From Calothrix brevissima NIES-22 (GTDB lineage Bacteria > Cyanobacteriota > Cyanobacteriia > Cyanobacteriales > Nostocaceae): DNA of 64,000 nt. The DNA lies in the NCBI RefSeq assembly GCF_002367995.1, contig NZ_AP018207.1:4649083-4713082 (forward strand). The letters run 5' to 3'. Both the position numbers and the translations under genes were made by a program. Below are positions 41,121 to 51,512 of this stretch, in pieces; the stretch's first letter is position 1; the number at the start of each line of letters is the position of its first letter. The notes beneath the pieces were generated by a model. It made no database searches, had not been told where the DNA came from, and saw only the letters and a list, made by a program, of their open reading frames with translations.

Positions 41121-42065
41121 GTGTCAAATCAGCGCGAACGCTTTTCTGGAGGGGATACTGACCGGGTATCCTTTACCCTTGCACCCGGTGTGCGGCAAAA
41201 GGTAGATGATGTACTGCCGATATTGGGTGGCACTTTAGCAAAAACTCTAAGGCGTTTAGTTGATTTGGGTTTGGATTTAGTTGACCTAGCTCAAAAAAGT
41301 GGTAAACCAGTTCCTCAACCGGGTAATTTGGAGCAGATGTTTTCGGGTTATACCTCTTTGGGTATAGAACTGATATTTGCGTGCGAATCCTTGGGTTTAC
41401 CAGTACCTGAAGTGGGTCAGGTGGGAGTTTGGTTTGTAGATAATCTCTCCCTTGGTTTGGGTGATATTGAGGGGATTAAGAAAGATAATGATTTTGGGGC
41501 ATCACGTATATTTCGTTTAAGTCGAGAAATTCAGAGGTTTTTTCAGCAGCAGCTTAATGTACTATCAGAAGATGAGTATGCTGCATTTTTGAGGAATTTG
41601 CATCGGGAAGCTATTATTGGGCAAGAGTTTGTAGCTGCTTGTCAGACGCAGGGTTTGCAGTTACCAGAGACAGGAAAACTACATGAATGGTTACAAGATT
41701 TGGTGGAGCGATCGCGCAGCCTGTCTACAGTAGAATTGCAATTATCAAATGAGTTATTAGAAGAATGTGAGCGATTGGGGATAGATCCGCCAAAACCTGG
41801 TGAGGTTGTAGCGTGGTTACAAAATACCCGCCCTGCGGTATTTGAGCAGCCAATGCACCAATATAGGTTACCTTTTACAGATGATGGTTTGCCTTTAGGG
41901 GGGTCGCAACCGTTTTTGGAGCATTTACTGACACTAAATGCACCGCCAACTGAAGATGAGGAGTATGACATTGCTCATAGGTTTGGTGTAGACCCAGCGC
42001 ATCTGAAGGAACTCATATCCCGCATGAGATTTGACAGGAACGGACAGACAAATAATTGTCATTAA
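41121..42065 (+). CDS. Putative DNA-binding protein with four ~28-residue repeats
   Basis: 314 residues, starting at GTG 41121. Residues 14-55 (DRVSFTLAPGVRQKVDDVLP, then GTLAKTLRRLVDLGL) resemble a ribbon-helix-helix. Four repeats follow, at about residues 49-76, 81-109, 167-194 and 209-236, each with the pattern L..x-C/L-x-x-x-G-L/I-x-x-P-x-x-G-x-x-x-x-W-L (for example GIELIFACESLGLPVPEVGQ and SNELLEECERLGIDPPKPGE). The Pro-Gly turn and Trp recur. Function unknown. Divergent from the tandem-HTH gene with an intervening palindrome array, and followed 20 bp later by another unknown gene, so part of a small operon. Confidence 0.6.
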   Translation: MSNQRERFSGGDTDRVSFTLAPGVRQKVDDVLPILGGTLAKTLRRLVDLGLDLVDLAQKSGKPVPQPGNLEQMFSGYTSLGIELIFACESLGLPVPEVGQVGVWFVDNLSLGLGDIEGIKKDNDFGASRIFRLSREIQRFFQQQLNVLSEDEYAAFLRNLHREAIIGQEFVAACQTQGLQLPETGKLHEWLQDLVERSRSLSTVELQLSNELLEECERLGIDPPKPGEVVAWLQNTRPAVFEQPMHQYRLPFTDDGLPLGGSQPFLEHLLTLNAPPTEDEEYDIAHRFGVDPAHLKELISRMRFDRNGQTNNCH

Positions 42066-42085
42066 TTTGCTGAGGGGATAAATGC

Positions 42086-42886
42086 ATGGATGCCATTGAA
42101 GATTCCTCAACATTGTGGACTTTATTATCTAGACCTGGATGGGAGATTAAGCCGAACCCAGTAAAGCATTTACTCAAAATTAAAGCTCCTGACTACCAGG
42201 AAGCATTAATACTTTATACTAACTATCGAAAATTTCTAGCGACGTGGGCAGCGTCTCTCAACTGTACCTGTGCTTTGATTGGAATTCAGGGGATGCGTGG
42301 GTCTGCATTCAAAATTCTTGCAGCAACGCCAGCATCGCAGCAGAAGTTATACGAAAGCTTGATTTTTGCGAGCTTACAAAAGTCGGTTCGTTTCAAATGT
42401 GATGGACTTGCCGGAAGCGATCGCTACTTTGAGGATAATATCTGCGAGTCTCCAGGCTTTTACATTGCCGAAACTTTTTTGTACCCTGAACTCAGACCAA
42501 TTGTTGATGAAGTATTTTCAAATCCAGACAAGAAACTTGCTCTAACACGAATGTCTGACAATTTTCAATTGATCGTGTCCGCATCAGCAGCACGTGCAAT
42601 GAGTTCTGACTCACAAGATGTAGTGCGTCGTCGAACCACAGATTTTTGGCACGCTAGAGACTACCAGATTTTTATACAGAAGTTTAAGCAAGATGGTAGC
42701 ACAGGTTTTGAAATCACTTACCAGGCAACGACAAATCTGCCCAAGACTAATCCTTTAGCAGCGTGGGCACAGTTTACTACGAGTTATAGGTTTTTTGAGA
42801 TTGATATAGGCGGGTACAGGGAAGTGTACCGTTTGGGCGAAGGTAAAGACATTACACCAATCAACCATCCCAAGATTATTTCATAA
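42086..42886 (+). CDS. Hypothetical protein
   Basis: 266 residues, not recognised. ATG 42086 follows GAGGGG. Alternating helical and strand segments; a stretch FQLIVSASAARAMSSDSQDVVRRRTTDFWHARD followed by FIQKFKQDG. No membrane segment or signal peptide. It is 20 bp after the repeat-containing DNA-binding protein and 14 bp before the next gene, so these three genes form an operon of unknown role. Confidence 0.55.
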   Translation: MDAIEDSSTLWTLLSRPGWEIKPNPVKHLLKIKAPDYQEALILYTNYRKFLATWAASLNCTCALIGIQGMRGSAFKILAATPASQQKLYESLIFASLQKSVRFKCDGLAGSDRYFEDNICESPGFYIAETFLYPELRPIVDEVFSNPDKKLALTRMSDNFQLIVSASAARAMSSDSQDVVRRRTTDFWHARDYQIFIQKFKQDGSTGFEITYQATTNLPKTNPLAAWAQFTTSYRFFEIDIGGYREVYRLGEGKDITPINHPKIIS

Positions 42887-42900
42887 TATAGTGAGGTTTT

Positions 42901-43752
42901 ATGGCAGTAAAATTCCTAGAAAACAAGGGCAGTGGCAATATCCTAGAGATTAGTAAAGCTAGGCTTTTAGAACTTACTGCTAATGTTTATCCCCTTACCT
43001 GGGAAGCCATTCTTTCAGGTAAAGGTGATAGTGTAGCTATCTTGGGTGCAGGTTTTGCCGAGCGAGAAGTTTTTTTTGGTTTTGAAGGAGTTGACCTAAC
43101 GCGCTACCAACTTCCGACAATCGACTGTTACGACATTGCTACTAATCCGCCAGAAAAGTTTTTAGCTTTACGCAGCCAATACCCAAATCTACAGTTAAAT
43201 TATTTTTGCGATCGCAATCTAACAGAACTTGAACTGACAAAACTTTACGCTCCAAATAGCCTGCGGCTAGTTTCGGTTCATGGAGTATTAGATTACTTGC
43301 AACCAAATGCGGTTACAACAACATTACTTGAGATTGTGAAGGTACAGCCGGAGGCAATATCGATACGGTTATTTTTAATGGGCAACCCGTGGTCGCGGAA
43401 TTTTGCAAGTATAGAGCAACTGGCGATGGAATTAGATTCAATAGAAATTACTACAAGTGGCTTAGTTGAGTCGATTGATTTTGATATATTTTGTCGTACA
43501 GGTGTTGTGCAATTAAATATTTTAGATAAGGATAAAATTGAACATAATTTGTTACCAAATTACGGTGCATCTCATATAATGCCTGATAAACTAGTTGGTT
43601 ATTTCAATACTCAAGGGTATCAGCTTGTTGCAACTGATGTGTACTCACTTTCAAGTCAAGATTTGCAAGGGGATGAATCGCAAAATCACAATAGTAATAA
43701 AGATGTATCTTTAGATAATCCACATGGGATGTTGTTATTTTTTAAACGATAA
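42901..43752 (+). CDS. Hypothetical protein, possibly Rossmann-fold
   Basis: 283 residues. A glycine-bearing strand-loop (VAILGAGFAEREVFFGFEGVDL) early in the protein followed by alternating hydrophobic strands and helices (LRLVSVHGVLDYLQPNAVT) recalls a SAM-dependent methyltransferase or other Rossmann fold, but no motif is definitive. Starts ATG 42901 with GAGG ahead. Last gene of the three-gene operon from 41121. Function not assigned. Confidence 0.5.
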   Translation: MAVKFLENKGSGNILEISKARLLELTANVYPLTWEAILSGKGDSVAILGAGFAEREVFFGFEGVDLTRYQLPTIDCYDIATNPPEKFLALRSQYPNLQLNYFCDRNLTELELTKLYAPNSLRLVSVHGVLDYLQPNAVTTTLLEIVKVQPEAISIRLFLMGNPWSRNFASIEQLAMELDSIEITTSGLVESIDFDIFCRTGVVQLNILDKDKIEHNLLPNYGASHIMPDKLVGYFNTQGYQLVATDVYSLSSQDLQGDESQNHNSNKDVSLDNPHGMLLFFKR

Positions 43753-44254
43753 AATACTCATTTGAATCGAGCTAATCAACGAAAATGAATCCGTCCACAA
43801 TGAGAATTTATGAAATTTCGTGAGTTAAATTCTCAAAGCATAAGGCGCTCGCTACTCCAAGGAAGCTATCTCAAAGTCGTACTACAAAATATTGCTTACT
43901 CTAAAAAACTAAGTGTTATTACTATAAAATTTTAATGTTGACCTGAGTTTGAGAACTAATCTACGTAAGACTTCTGAGAAAAATAGTCTGTAAATTGCTT
44001 ATAAAATAAAAGCTTTAAAATTTCCTTGATAATTAGCTAAATAATATAGCCGTATATAAAAATACTTCATAAGATGTAGCAGGTGCTAAGACTCGAATAG
44101 ATTAAGAAACTATTTTATACCTGCTACTAAAAAAGTATAGTTGCAGATTAGCACTCTAGTCCAACCAGTCATTAGACATAAGGGTTTAGGGGAGTGAGTT
44201 TCTCATGATTAGAGGAGGGATAATACCAGCCGAGTTACAAGGGGGCAGACACGA
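43753..44254. other. Intergenic region ahead of DISARM
   Basis: 500 AT-rich bases without a supported gene. An inverted repeat GTAGCAGGT (44076-44084) with ACCTGCTAC (44119-44127), 34-nt loop, lies about 130 bp upstream of drmD and could be an operator or transcript leader structure. AGAGGAGGG at 44211-44219 lies nearby, but the actual ribosome-binding site is AAGGGGG at 44239-44245. Confidence 0.5.
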
Positions 44255-47200
44255 GTGACTGACATTGTAACTGGACAGATTGTGCGCGTGCGCTCGCGGC
44301 AATATCTTGTAGAAGAAGTTGTGTCGAAACCGTCTCCAGAGCAAGACACAAAAGTTAGCCTTTCTTGTTTAGAAGATGATGCGTTAGGAGAATCGCTAGA
44401 AGTCCTATGGGAACGGGAAATAGATGCCAAAATCGTAGGGGCGACATCATGGGATTCCATAGCGAATCGAGGTTTTGATAATCCGCGTCTGTTTTCTGCC
44501 TACCTGCACACATTACGGTGGAATTGTGTAACCTCCACAGATGCCAAGCTTTTTCAAGCGCCTTACCGAGCCGGTATAGAAGTCAAAGCTTATCAATTAG
44601 AGCCGCTACGTAAAGCTTTGCTGATGCCGAGAGTCGGTTTGTTCATTGCTGACGATGTAGGGCTGGGCAAGACAATTGAAGCAGGGCTGATACTACGTGA
44701 GATGTTGATGCGGCAGAAAGTTAGGCGAGTCGTTATCTCGTGTCCGCCATCAGTGGTAAGGCAGTGGCAAGAGGAAATGGAGAGTCGCTTTGGACTCACA
44801 TTCATGATTCTAGATCGTGAGTTTATTGCTGCCCGTCGTCAAGAACGAGGTTACGGAATTAACCCTTGGATGACGCACACCCGGTTCATTATTTCCCACG
44901 CTTTGCTACGAGATGAAACCTATGCCGCACCGTTACGGGACTGGCTTGGAGATTTTGCGGCTGCTTCCATGCTCATCCTTGACGAAGCTCATAATGCTGC
45001 ACCTGCGAGTGGGGCGAAATATGCTGTGGATTCACAGTTAACACGCACTGTTCGAGATTTAGCACCACGTTTTGAACACAAGCTGTTTTTGTCTGCCACT
45101 CCTCACAATGGACATTCCAACAGCTTCGCCGCCTTGCTAGAAATCCTCGATCCCCAGCGTTTCTGCCGAGGAGTACCCGTTCGTAATCGCAAGTTGCTGG
45201 ACACTGTAATGGTGCGGCGCTTAAAGCAAGATTTACGAGAAATCGGAGAAGAGTTTCCCCAACGCTACGTTCTTCCTATAGTTATTGATAACCTGCCAGA
45301 AGACGCGCCCGAACTCAAATTATCCCGATTGCTGCAACAATATCGCAATCTGCGTGAGGAAAAGCTCAAAGATGCAGCGAAGTCTACCCAGACTACGGCG
45401 ATGTTAGTAATCACTTCACTACAAAAGCGTCTTTTGTCTTCCATTGAGGCATTTGCTCGGACTTTAAAGGTGCATCGGACGGGGATGGAAAAGCAAGCAG
45501 TTAACCGTTCTTCCATACATCAAGCCAGTCTCCCGTTGCTGTTTGAATCCCCTGGTGCTGATGACGAACGGGCTGAATTTTCTGAAGAGGAAGTACAAGC
45601 AGAAGAAGATGCTCAAATGGCAGCAGCTAGTATGCAAGCTGCCGGACAAACAGCCCGTGAATTAGCGATTTTAGATGAAATGGCAGATGTAGCTAATTCC
45701 TCTCGCTACCAGCCAGATCCGCGGATTCAACAACTGGTGGAGTGGATTCGCCAAAATCTTTGTCCTGATTTGGGTCAACCGAATGCTGCTTGGTTAGAAC
45801 GACGAGTAATTATCTTTACAGAATATACAGATACTAAACGTTATTTACAACAGCAATTACAAAGTGCGATCGCTGGCTCTAACCACGAACATGAACGCAT
45901 AGATGTATTTCACGGGGGCATTGGAGAAGAACGCCGCGAAGCTATTAAAAGTGCATTTAACGCTGACCCAGCACGTCATCCCCTGCGAATTCTGATTGCT
46001 ACAGATGCAGCACGGGAGGGAGTGAATCTGCAAAACAACTGTGCTGACTTGTTCCACTTTGATGTGCCGTGGAACCCGTCGAGGATGGAACAGCGCAATG
46101 GACGGATTGACCGCAAATTACAGCGATCGCCTGTTGTCCATTGTTACTACTTTGTTTTACCGCAACGCACAGAAGACAAAGTATTAGATGTACTGGTGCG
46201 GAAAACAGCCACGATTCAACAAGAACTTGGCAGCCTTGCACCAGTGGTTGAAAGAAATGTGTCGCGCTTACTGGCTAATGGGATTCGCCACCAAGAAGTA
46301 AATAATCTTGCCGATTCGATTAATAAAGCAGAACAACTCAATAACAAGGAAACAGTAAACACACAGGTAATTAATGAGGAACTGGAGCAAGCCAGACTCC
46401 GCCAACAGGATTTGACTAAACAAGTCGAGAATTTACAAGAAATGTTGAAAGACTCGCGGGATTGGTTGGGACTAGATGACAATCACTTCCGTAATGCCAT
46501 CTCTGCTTCTTTAGAAATTCTGGGAGTCTCAACACTTGCCCCTGTAGATGTGAATGAGGTTGCTAACAATCCTGTAACTGCGCGTTGGACAATTCCGGCT
46601 CTCGATCAGCGTACTGGTGCAGATCCAACATGGTCAACTACACTTGATACTCTAAGAACACCTCGAAAAATCGGACAAAAGCCTTGGGAATGGCGAAAAG
46701 AAGCACCGATTCGTCCTGTAGTCTTTCGAGATCCTGGTTCTTTAGATGGGGATGTAGTTCATCTGCATTTAGAACACAGAATTGTCCAGCGTTTACTGAG
46801 TAGGTTTTTAGCTCAGGGTTTTCTGCATGATGAATTAACTCGTGCTTGTGTTTGTCTGACTAATGACCCCATGCCAAAAGTGATTGCACTGGGACGGCTG
46901 GCTCTGTATGGTGAAAGGGCTTCTCGCTTGCACGACCAGGTGATTGCAGTAGCAGCAGAGTGGTCAGACCCAAGCAGTCGGGGACGCAAGAAACTTCAGC
47001 CTTTAAGAGAAGGCGAGAAAGACAACGTACTGGAATTACTGGAAAATTCCCTAGCTTCCCCACACTTGCTGCAAGTTGGCGAAGCGGTTAAAGAGCGATT
47101 GAAAAAAAGTGCTGCCCAAGATGTAGCAGAATTAATTCCCTATCTGGAACGCCGTGCCACAGCTTTGGCAGAAAGTGCTGAGAAAAAGCTGGCTAACCGG

Positions 47201-47476
47201 GGTATTAAAGAAGCTGCTGAGATGAAGAAGATTCTGGAAGAACAACAGACGCTAATTCTCAAGTGTCAAGAAGAATCTAAAGTAGTGCAGTTGTCTCTTC
47301 CATTCATAGAAGAACAGCGTCAATTGGATGCAGATCGTCGCCATTGGGAAAAACGCCTTCAAGCGATCGCAACCGAACTAATTTCAGAACCAGCCCGGAT
47401 TGAAGCCGCCTACAAAGTAAAAGCAGTGCGAGTTGAGCCAGTCGGCGTAATTTATTTATGGCCGATTTCCGGCTAG
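44255..47476 (+). CDS. drmD: DISARM SNF2-type helicase DrmD
   Basis: 1073 residues, starting at GTG 44255 with AAGGGGG about 10 bp ahead. Helicase core: DDVGLGKT Walker A (133-140), DEAH at 243-246 in LILDEAHNAAP, and motifs V and VI in the second lobe (TDAAREGVNLQ and RMEQRNGRIDRK). The C-terminal third contains a coiled coil. DrmD is the SNF2-family member specific to class 1 DISARM, an antiphage system that recognises incoming unmethylated DNA. First gene of the operon, 14 bp before drmMI. Confidence 0.93.
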   Translation: MTDIVTGQIVRVRSRQYLVEEVVSKPSPEQDTKVSLSCLEDDALGESLEVLWEREIDAKIVGATSWDSIANRGFDNPRLFSAYLHTLRWNCVTSTDAKLFQAPYRAGIEVKAYQLEPLRKALLMPRVGLFIADDVGLGKTIEAGLILREMLMRQKVRRVVISCPPSVVRQWQEEMESRFGLTFMILDREFIAARRQERGYGINPWMTHTRFIISHALLRDETYAAPLRDWLGDFAAASMLILDEAHNAAPASGAKYAVDSQLTRTVRDLAPRFEHKLFLSATPHNGHSNSFAALLEILDPQRFCRGVPVRNRKLLDTVMVRRLKQDLREIGEEFPQRYVLPIVIDNLPEDAPELKLSRLLQQYRNLREEKLKDAAKSTQTTAMLVITSLQKRLLSSIEAFARTLKVHRTGMEKQAVNRSSIHQASLPLLFESPGADDERAEFSEEEVQAEEDAQMAAASMQAAGQTARELAILDEMADVANSSRYQPDPRIQQLVEWIRQNLCPDLGQPNAAWLERRVIIFTEYTDTKRYLQQQLQSAIAGSNHEHERIDVFHGGIGEERREAIKSAFNADPARHPLRILIATDAAREGVNLQNNCADLFHFDVPWNPSRMEQRNGRIDRKLQRSPVVHCYYFVLPQRTEDKVLDVLVRKTATIQQELGSLAPVVERNVSRLLANGIRHQEVNNLADSINKAEQLNNKETVNTQVINEELEQARLRQQDLTKQVENLQEMLKDSRDWLGLDDNHFRNAISASLEILGVSTLAPVDVNEVANNPVTARWTIPALDQRTGADPTWSTTLDTLRTPRKIGQKPWEWRKEAPIRPVVFRDPGSLDGDVVHLHLEHRIVQRLLSRFLAQGFLHDELTRACVCLTNDPMPKVIALGRLALYGERASRLHDQVIAVAAEWSDPSSRGRKKLQPLREGEKDNVLELLENSLASPHLLQVGEAVKERLKKSAAQDVAELIPYLERRATALAESAEKKLANRGIKEAAEMKKILEEQQTLILKCQEESKVVQLSLPFIEEQRQLDADRRHWEKRLQAIATELISEPARIEAAYKVKAVRVEPVGVIYLWPISG

Positions 47477-47490
47477 AGGGAGTATAAACA

Positions 47491-50400
47491 ATGGCAAACG
47501 ATCCAGAAATTCGGTTACATAAAGAATGGTTGGGCTTTCTCCAGCCGGTGGGGTTGGTGGTGTCTCCGCCTGCATTGTCAGCAGCCCAAGCTGTAGTTAA
47601 CCGCAATGTGGTAGAACTGCAACAAACACTCGCTACAGTTGCTAGACGTGAAACCCTCTCTGGTGACATAGGCAAGGAAACCTTTGGAATTGACGACTTT
47701 CCTGCTTTCACTATCAACGTTTTAGGTTGGCAACCAGAAGATTTAGTTGTCAGTCCAGAAGAATTAGCGATCGCACTCCTAGATTACAACGAAGTTTTGA
47801 CACCCACATATGCTGTACCCGACCCTAATGGCAACTGGATGATGCTGGTACAGGTGCTTCCTGATGGTACTGAACTTGACAATGCCGGCGCAGAGGATAG
47901 TAAATCTACTGGTTGGCACGCTAGCCCCCAATCTAAGTTTGAGCGCCTTTTGAAAGAAACGAAAGTTTACACTGGGCTATTGTGCAACGGTACAGAATTG
48001 CGTTTGGTTTATGCACCACTTGGGGAGTCATCGGGACACCTGACTTTTCCTGTGCAGGCAATGTGTGAGGTATCTGGGCGGCTGATTTTGGGTGCAATGG
48101 AGATGTTGCTCTCGGCTGATCGACTGTTTAATGTCCCTAGCGATCGCCGTTTGTCTGCAATCCTAGAAAAAAGCCGTAAATATCAAAACGATGTCTCTAT
48201 AAAGCTAGCAGAGCAGGTATTAGAGGCATTATGGGATTTACTGCGCGGCTTCCAAATCGCAGATGCAACCAGTAAAAGCCGCTTAGTGAGTGACATCGCT
48301 ACCACTGCACCGCAGCATATTTACGGGGGACTGATTACTATTTTGCTGCGGTTGGTGTTCCTGCTTTACGCTGAAGACCGGGGACTGATGTCTCAAGATG
48401 CAGTTTATACACGCTATTACTCAGTTAGTGGACTTTACGAGCGCTTGAGAGAAGATGCAGGCAACTACCCGGATACAATGGATCAGAGGTATGGTGCTTG
48501 GGCATGGTTGCTGAGTCTGTTCCGTTTGGTTTACGATGGCGGCGGTCACGCTGATTTGTACTTACCTGCTCGTCATGGGCAACTATTTAACCCAGATGAG
48601 TATCCGTTTTTAGAAGGTCGTCCCCAGTATACAGAATATCAAACAGGGGAAAGTCTTGAACCCCCTCGCGTTTCAGATGGGGTAATTCACCGGGTATTGC
48701 AAGGGTTGCTGATACTGGATGGAGAACGTCTGTCTTACCGTTCTCTAGACGTTGAGCAAATTGGTTCCGTTTATCAAGCGATTATGGGCTACGAAGTAGA
48801 AAGAGCAAGTAGTCCTGCTATCGGTGTTTGGAGTAAACCCAAAGGTTCTAAATCTTCGGTAACAGTTGTTGTCAGCGTTGAGGAAGTTCTCAAAACTAAG
48901 GTGGGAGAACGGGCTAAATATTTAAAGGATGTTGCAGGTTGCGAAATTACTGGTAAATCCCTAACTGAGTTAAAGGATGCGAGGACACTAGAGGATGTAG
49001 TGGCGGCTTTAGGACGCAAGGTATCACCGAAAACGCCGAGTTTAATGCCTGTGGGTTCTCTGTATTTGCAACCGGGGGAAGAACTGCGGCGGAGTGGTTC
49101 TCATTATACGCCTCGTGCTTTGACTGAGCCGATTGTTAAAGAAACTCTCAGACCAATTTTATCGGCTTTGGGAGAAAACCCCACACCTGAGCAGATTTTA
49201 GAGTTGAAAGTTTGTGATTTGGCGATGGGTTCGGGCGCATTCCTGGCCGAAAGTTGTCGTCAGTTGGCTGAAAAATTAGTTGAAGCGTGGAATAAGCAAA
49301 ACGTATTACCTGAAATTCCAATTGATGAAGAACCGTTACTTTATGCGCGGCGGTTAGTGGCGCAACGGTGTTTGTATGGTGTGGATAAAAACCCTTTTGC
49401 GGTGAATTTGGCTAAGTTATCTCTGTGGTTAGCGACTTTAGCGAAATCTCATCCTTTTACTTTTTTAGACCATGCTTTGAAGTGGGGAGATTCTTTAGTT
49501 GGGTTGACTTCTGAACAAATTAAAACGTTTACATGGGATGAAGACAAGACTTATAAAGACCCAAACTTACCTTTGTTTAATCTATCAATGGAGAAAGCGA
49601 AGTTTTATCGCAATGGAATTCACAATTTGGATGAAGATGATTATGCAGCCAAGCGCGATTTTTACGAAAATATAGAAACAGAGTTGGGGGATATTCGGCT
49701 GAAAGGGGATTTGGTTATTGCTTCATTTTTCGCTAAGGATAAGGATAAGGCGAGAAAGGATGAGCGTGATAATTCATGGTTGAAATTTTATCAATGGCAG
49801 AAAAATCAGGAAGATGATTTAGATGTTAGGCGAATTTGTGCAGAATTGCGGTATGGGGAGAAACCAGTTCCGGCGTTTAATTGGGAGATTGAATTTCCAG
49901 AAGTATTTGATAGAGAAAATCCGGGGTTTGATGCGATTGTTGGTAATCCGCCATTTGCAGGTAAGAATACAACAATAAATGCTCATGCTTCTGGTTATCA
50001 GGATTGGTTGAAAGTTGTTAATCCCGAATCTCATGGGAATGCTGATTTGGTAGCGCATTTTTTCCGACGAGCGTTTAGCCTCTTACGCCAGTCTGGATGT
50101 TTTGGATTGATTGCTACAAATACCATTGCCCAAGGTGACACTCGCAGCACTGGTTTGAGATATATCTGTGAGCAGGGCGGTACGATTTACAATGCTCAAA
50201 AGCGGATGAAGTGGCCAGGTTTAGCGGCGGTTGTCGTGAGTGTTATTCATGTTTTTAAAGGGAAATATGAAAATAGAAAATTTCTAGATGGACGAGAGGT
50301 TAATTTCATTTCTGCGTTTTTATTTCATGCAGGAGGCAATGAAAATCCCAAGGTGTTGCTGGCGAATGCTGAGAAAAGCTTTCAGGGTAGTATCGTATTA

Positions 50401-51468
50401 GGAATGGGTTTTACATTTGATGATTCTAATCCTGATGCTACACCGATTCAAGAAATGCACCAATTGATTGAACAAAATCATAAAAATGCCGATAAAATTT
50501 TTCCTTATATCGGGGGTGAAGAGATTAATTCAAGTCCAACTCATGCCAATAAGAGATATGTGATTAACTTTTTTGATATGAGTGAAGAAGAAGCTTGGAA
50601 TTATCCTGATTTAATGAAAATCATCAAAGCTAAAGTCAAGCCTGAACGTGATGTCCAAAAGCGGGATGCTTTGCGTATTAAATGGTGGCAGTATGCAGAA
50701 AAAAGGCCCGGATTAGTGAAAGCGATCGCACCTCTTAAACGGGTTTTAGTTATTTCACGAATCAGCAACGCTTACGCATTTACTTTTCTTCTAAAAGGAA
50801 TGGTATACAACGAGAAAATTGTTGTTTTTGCTTTTCAAAGTGATCAGGCATTTTGTATATTTCAATCACGAATACATGAAATTTGGACTCGCTTTTTAAG
50901 CTCAACTTTAAAAGATGACCTTCAGTACACCCCCTCAGATTGCTTTGAAACCTTCCCCTTCCCTGAAAACTGGGAAACCAACCCCATCCTAGAAACCATA
51001 GGCAAAGAATACTACGAATACCGCGCCGCCTTAATGGTTCGCAACAACCAGGGACTCACCGACACATACAACCGCTTCCACGATCCCGACGAACGCCACC
51101 CCGATATTTTACAACTACGCTTACTCCACGCCCAAATGGATCGGGCTGTCCTCGATGCTTATGGCTGGACAGATATTTCCACAGACTGCACCTTTCTGCT
51201 TGACTACGAAGACGAAGAAGACGACGACGAAAACACCAGCAAACGCCAGAAAAAAAAGCCTTGGCGCTACCGTTGGCCCGAGGAAATTCACGACGAAGTA
51301 TTAGCCCGTTTACTCGAACTCAACCAGCAACGCGCCGAAGCGGAAATTTTAAGTGGTAAAGCTGCTGAAAAAGGAAAGGTAAAAGGGAATACTAAAAAGG
51401 CAGGAAAAACGCGGAAGGCGACAGAAACGAATCTAACTATTCCTGGTTTCCCATCTGCTTCTGTCTAA
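47491..51468 (+). CDS. drmMI: DISARM adenine methyltransferase DrmMI
   Basis: 1325 residues. A long N-terminal region precedes the N6-adenine methyltransferase: SAM-binding motif LAMGSGAFL (about residue 577), catalytic NPPF at 819-822 in DAIVGNPPFAGKN, and later target-recognition-like segments. Ends in a Lys-rich tail. In class 1 DISARM this enzyme modifies host DNA so that the helicase-nuclease part spares it. No frame break is seen. The 44-bp gap to drmA contains ATG codons but no gene. Confidence 0.92.
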   Translation: MANDPEIRLHKEWLGFLQPVGLVVSPPALSAAQAVVNRNVVELQQTLATVARRETLSGDIGKETFGIDDFPAFTINVLGWQPEDLVVSPEELAIALLDYNEVLTPTYAVPDPNGNWMMLVQVLPDGTELDNAGAEDSKSTGWHASPQSKFERLLKETKVYTGLLCNGTELRLVYAPLGESSGHLTFPVQAMCEVSGRLILGAMEMLLSADRLFNVPSDRRLSAILEKSRKYQNDVSIKLAEQVLEALWDLLRGFQIADATSKSRLVSDIATTAPQHIYGGLITILLRLVFLLYAEDRGLMSQDAVYTRYYSVSGLYERLREDAGNYPDTMDQRYGAWAWLLSLFRLVYDGGGHADLYLPARHGQLFNPDEYPFLEGRPQYTEYQTGESLEPPRVSDGVIHRVLQGLLILDGERLSYRSLDVEQIGSVYQAIMGYEVERASSPAIGVWSKPKGSKSSVTVVVSVEEVLKTKVGERAKYLKDVAGCEITGKSLTELKDARTLEDVVAALGRKVSPKTPSLMPVGSLYLQPGEELRRSGSHYTPRALTEPIVKETLRPILSALGENPTPEQILELKVCDLAMGSGAFLAESCRQLAEKLVEAWNKQNVLPEIPIDEEPLLYARRLVAQRCLYGVDKNPFAVNLAKLSLWLATLAKSHPFTFLDHALKWGDSLVGLTSEQIKTFTWDEDKTYKDPNLPLFNLSMEKAKFYRNGIHNLDEDDYAAKRDFYENIETELGDIRLKGDLVIASFFAKDKDKARKDERDNSWLKFYQWQKNQEDDLDVRRICAELRYGEKPVPAFNWEIEFPEVFDRENPGFDAIVGNPPFAGKNTTINAHASGYQDWLKVVNPESHGNADLVAHFFRRAFSLLRQSGCFGLIATNTIAQGDTRSTGLRYICEQGGTIYNAQKRMKWPGLAAVVVSVIHVFKGKYENRKFLDGREVNFISAFLFHAGGNENPKVLLANAEKSFQGSIVLGMGFTFDDSNPDATPIQEMHQLIEQNHKNADKIFPYIGGEEINSSPTHANKRYVINFFDMSEEEAWNYPDLMKIIKAKVKPERDVQKRDALRIKWWQYAEKRPGLVKAIAPLKRVLVISRISNAYAFTFLLKGMVYNEKIVVFAFQSDQAFCIFQSRIHEIWTRFLSSTLKDDLQYTPSDCFETFPFPENWETNPILETIGKEYYEYRAALMVRNNQGLTDTYNRFHDPDERHPDILQLRLLHAQMDRAVLDAYGWTDISTDCTFLLDYEDEEDDDENTSKRQKKKPWRYRWPEEIHDEVLARLLELNQQRAEAEILSGKAAEKGKVKGNTKKAGKTRKATETNLTIPGFPSASV

Positions 51469-51512
51469 ACAGGTTCAACGTCAGTTATGCCAATGGATTC
51501 CCAGAGAATATT

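Noticed and set aside
47304-47717. Antisense frames within the DISARM genes
   Set aside because: All lie opposite strongly supported coding sequence and have no own motifs.
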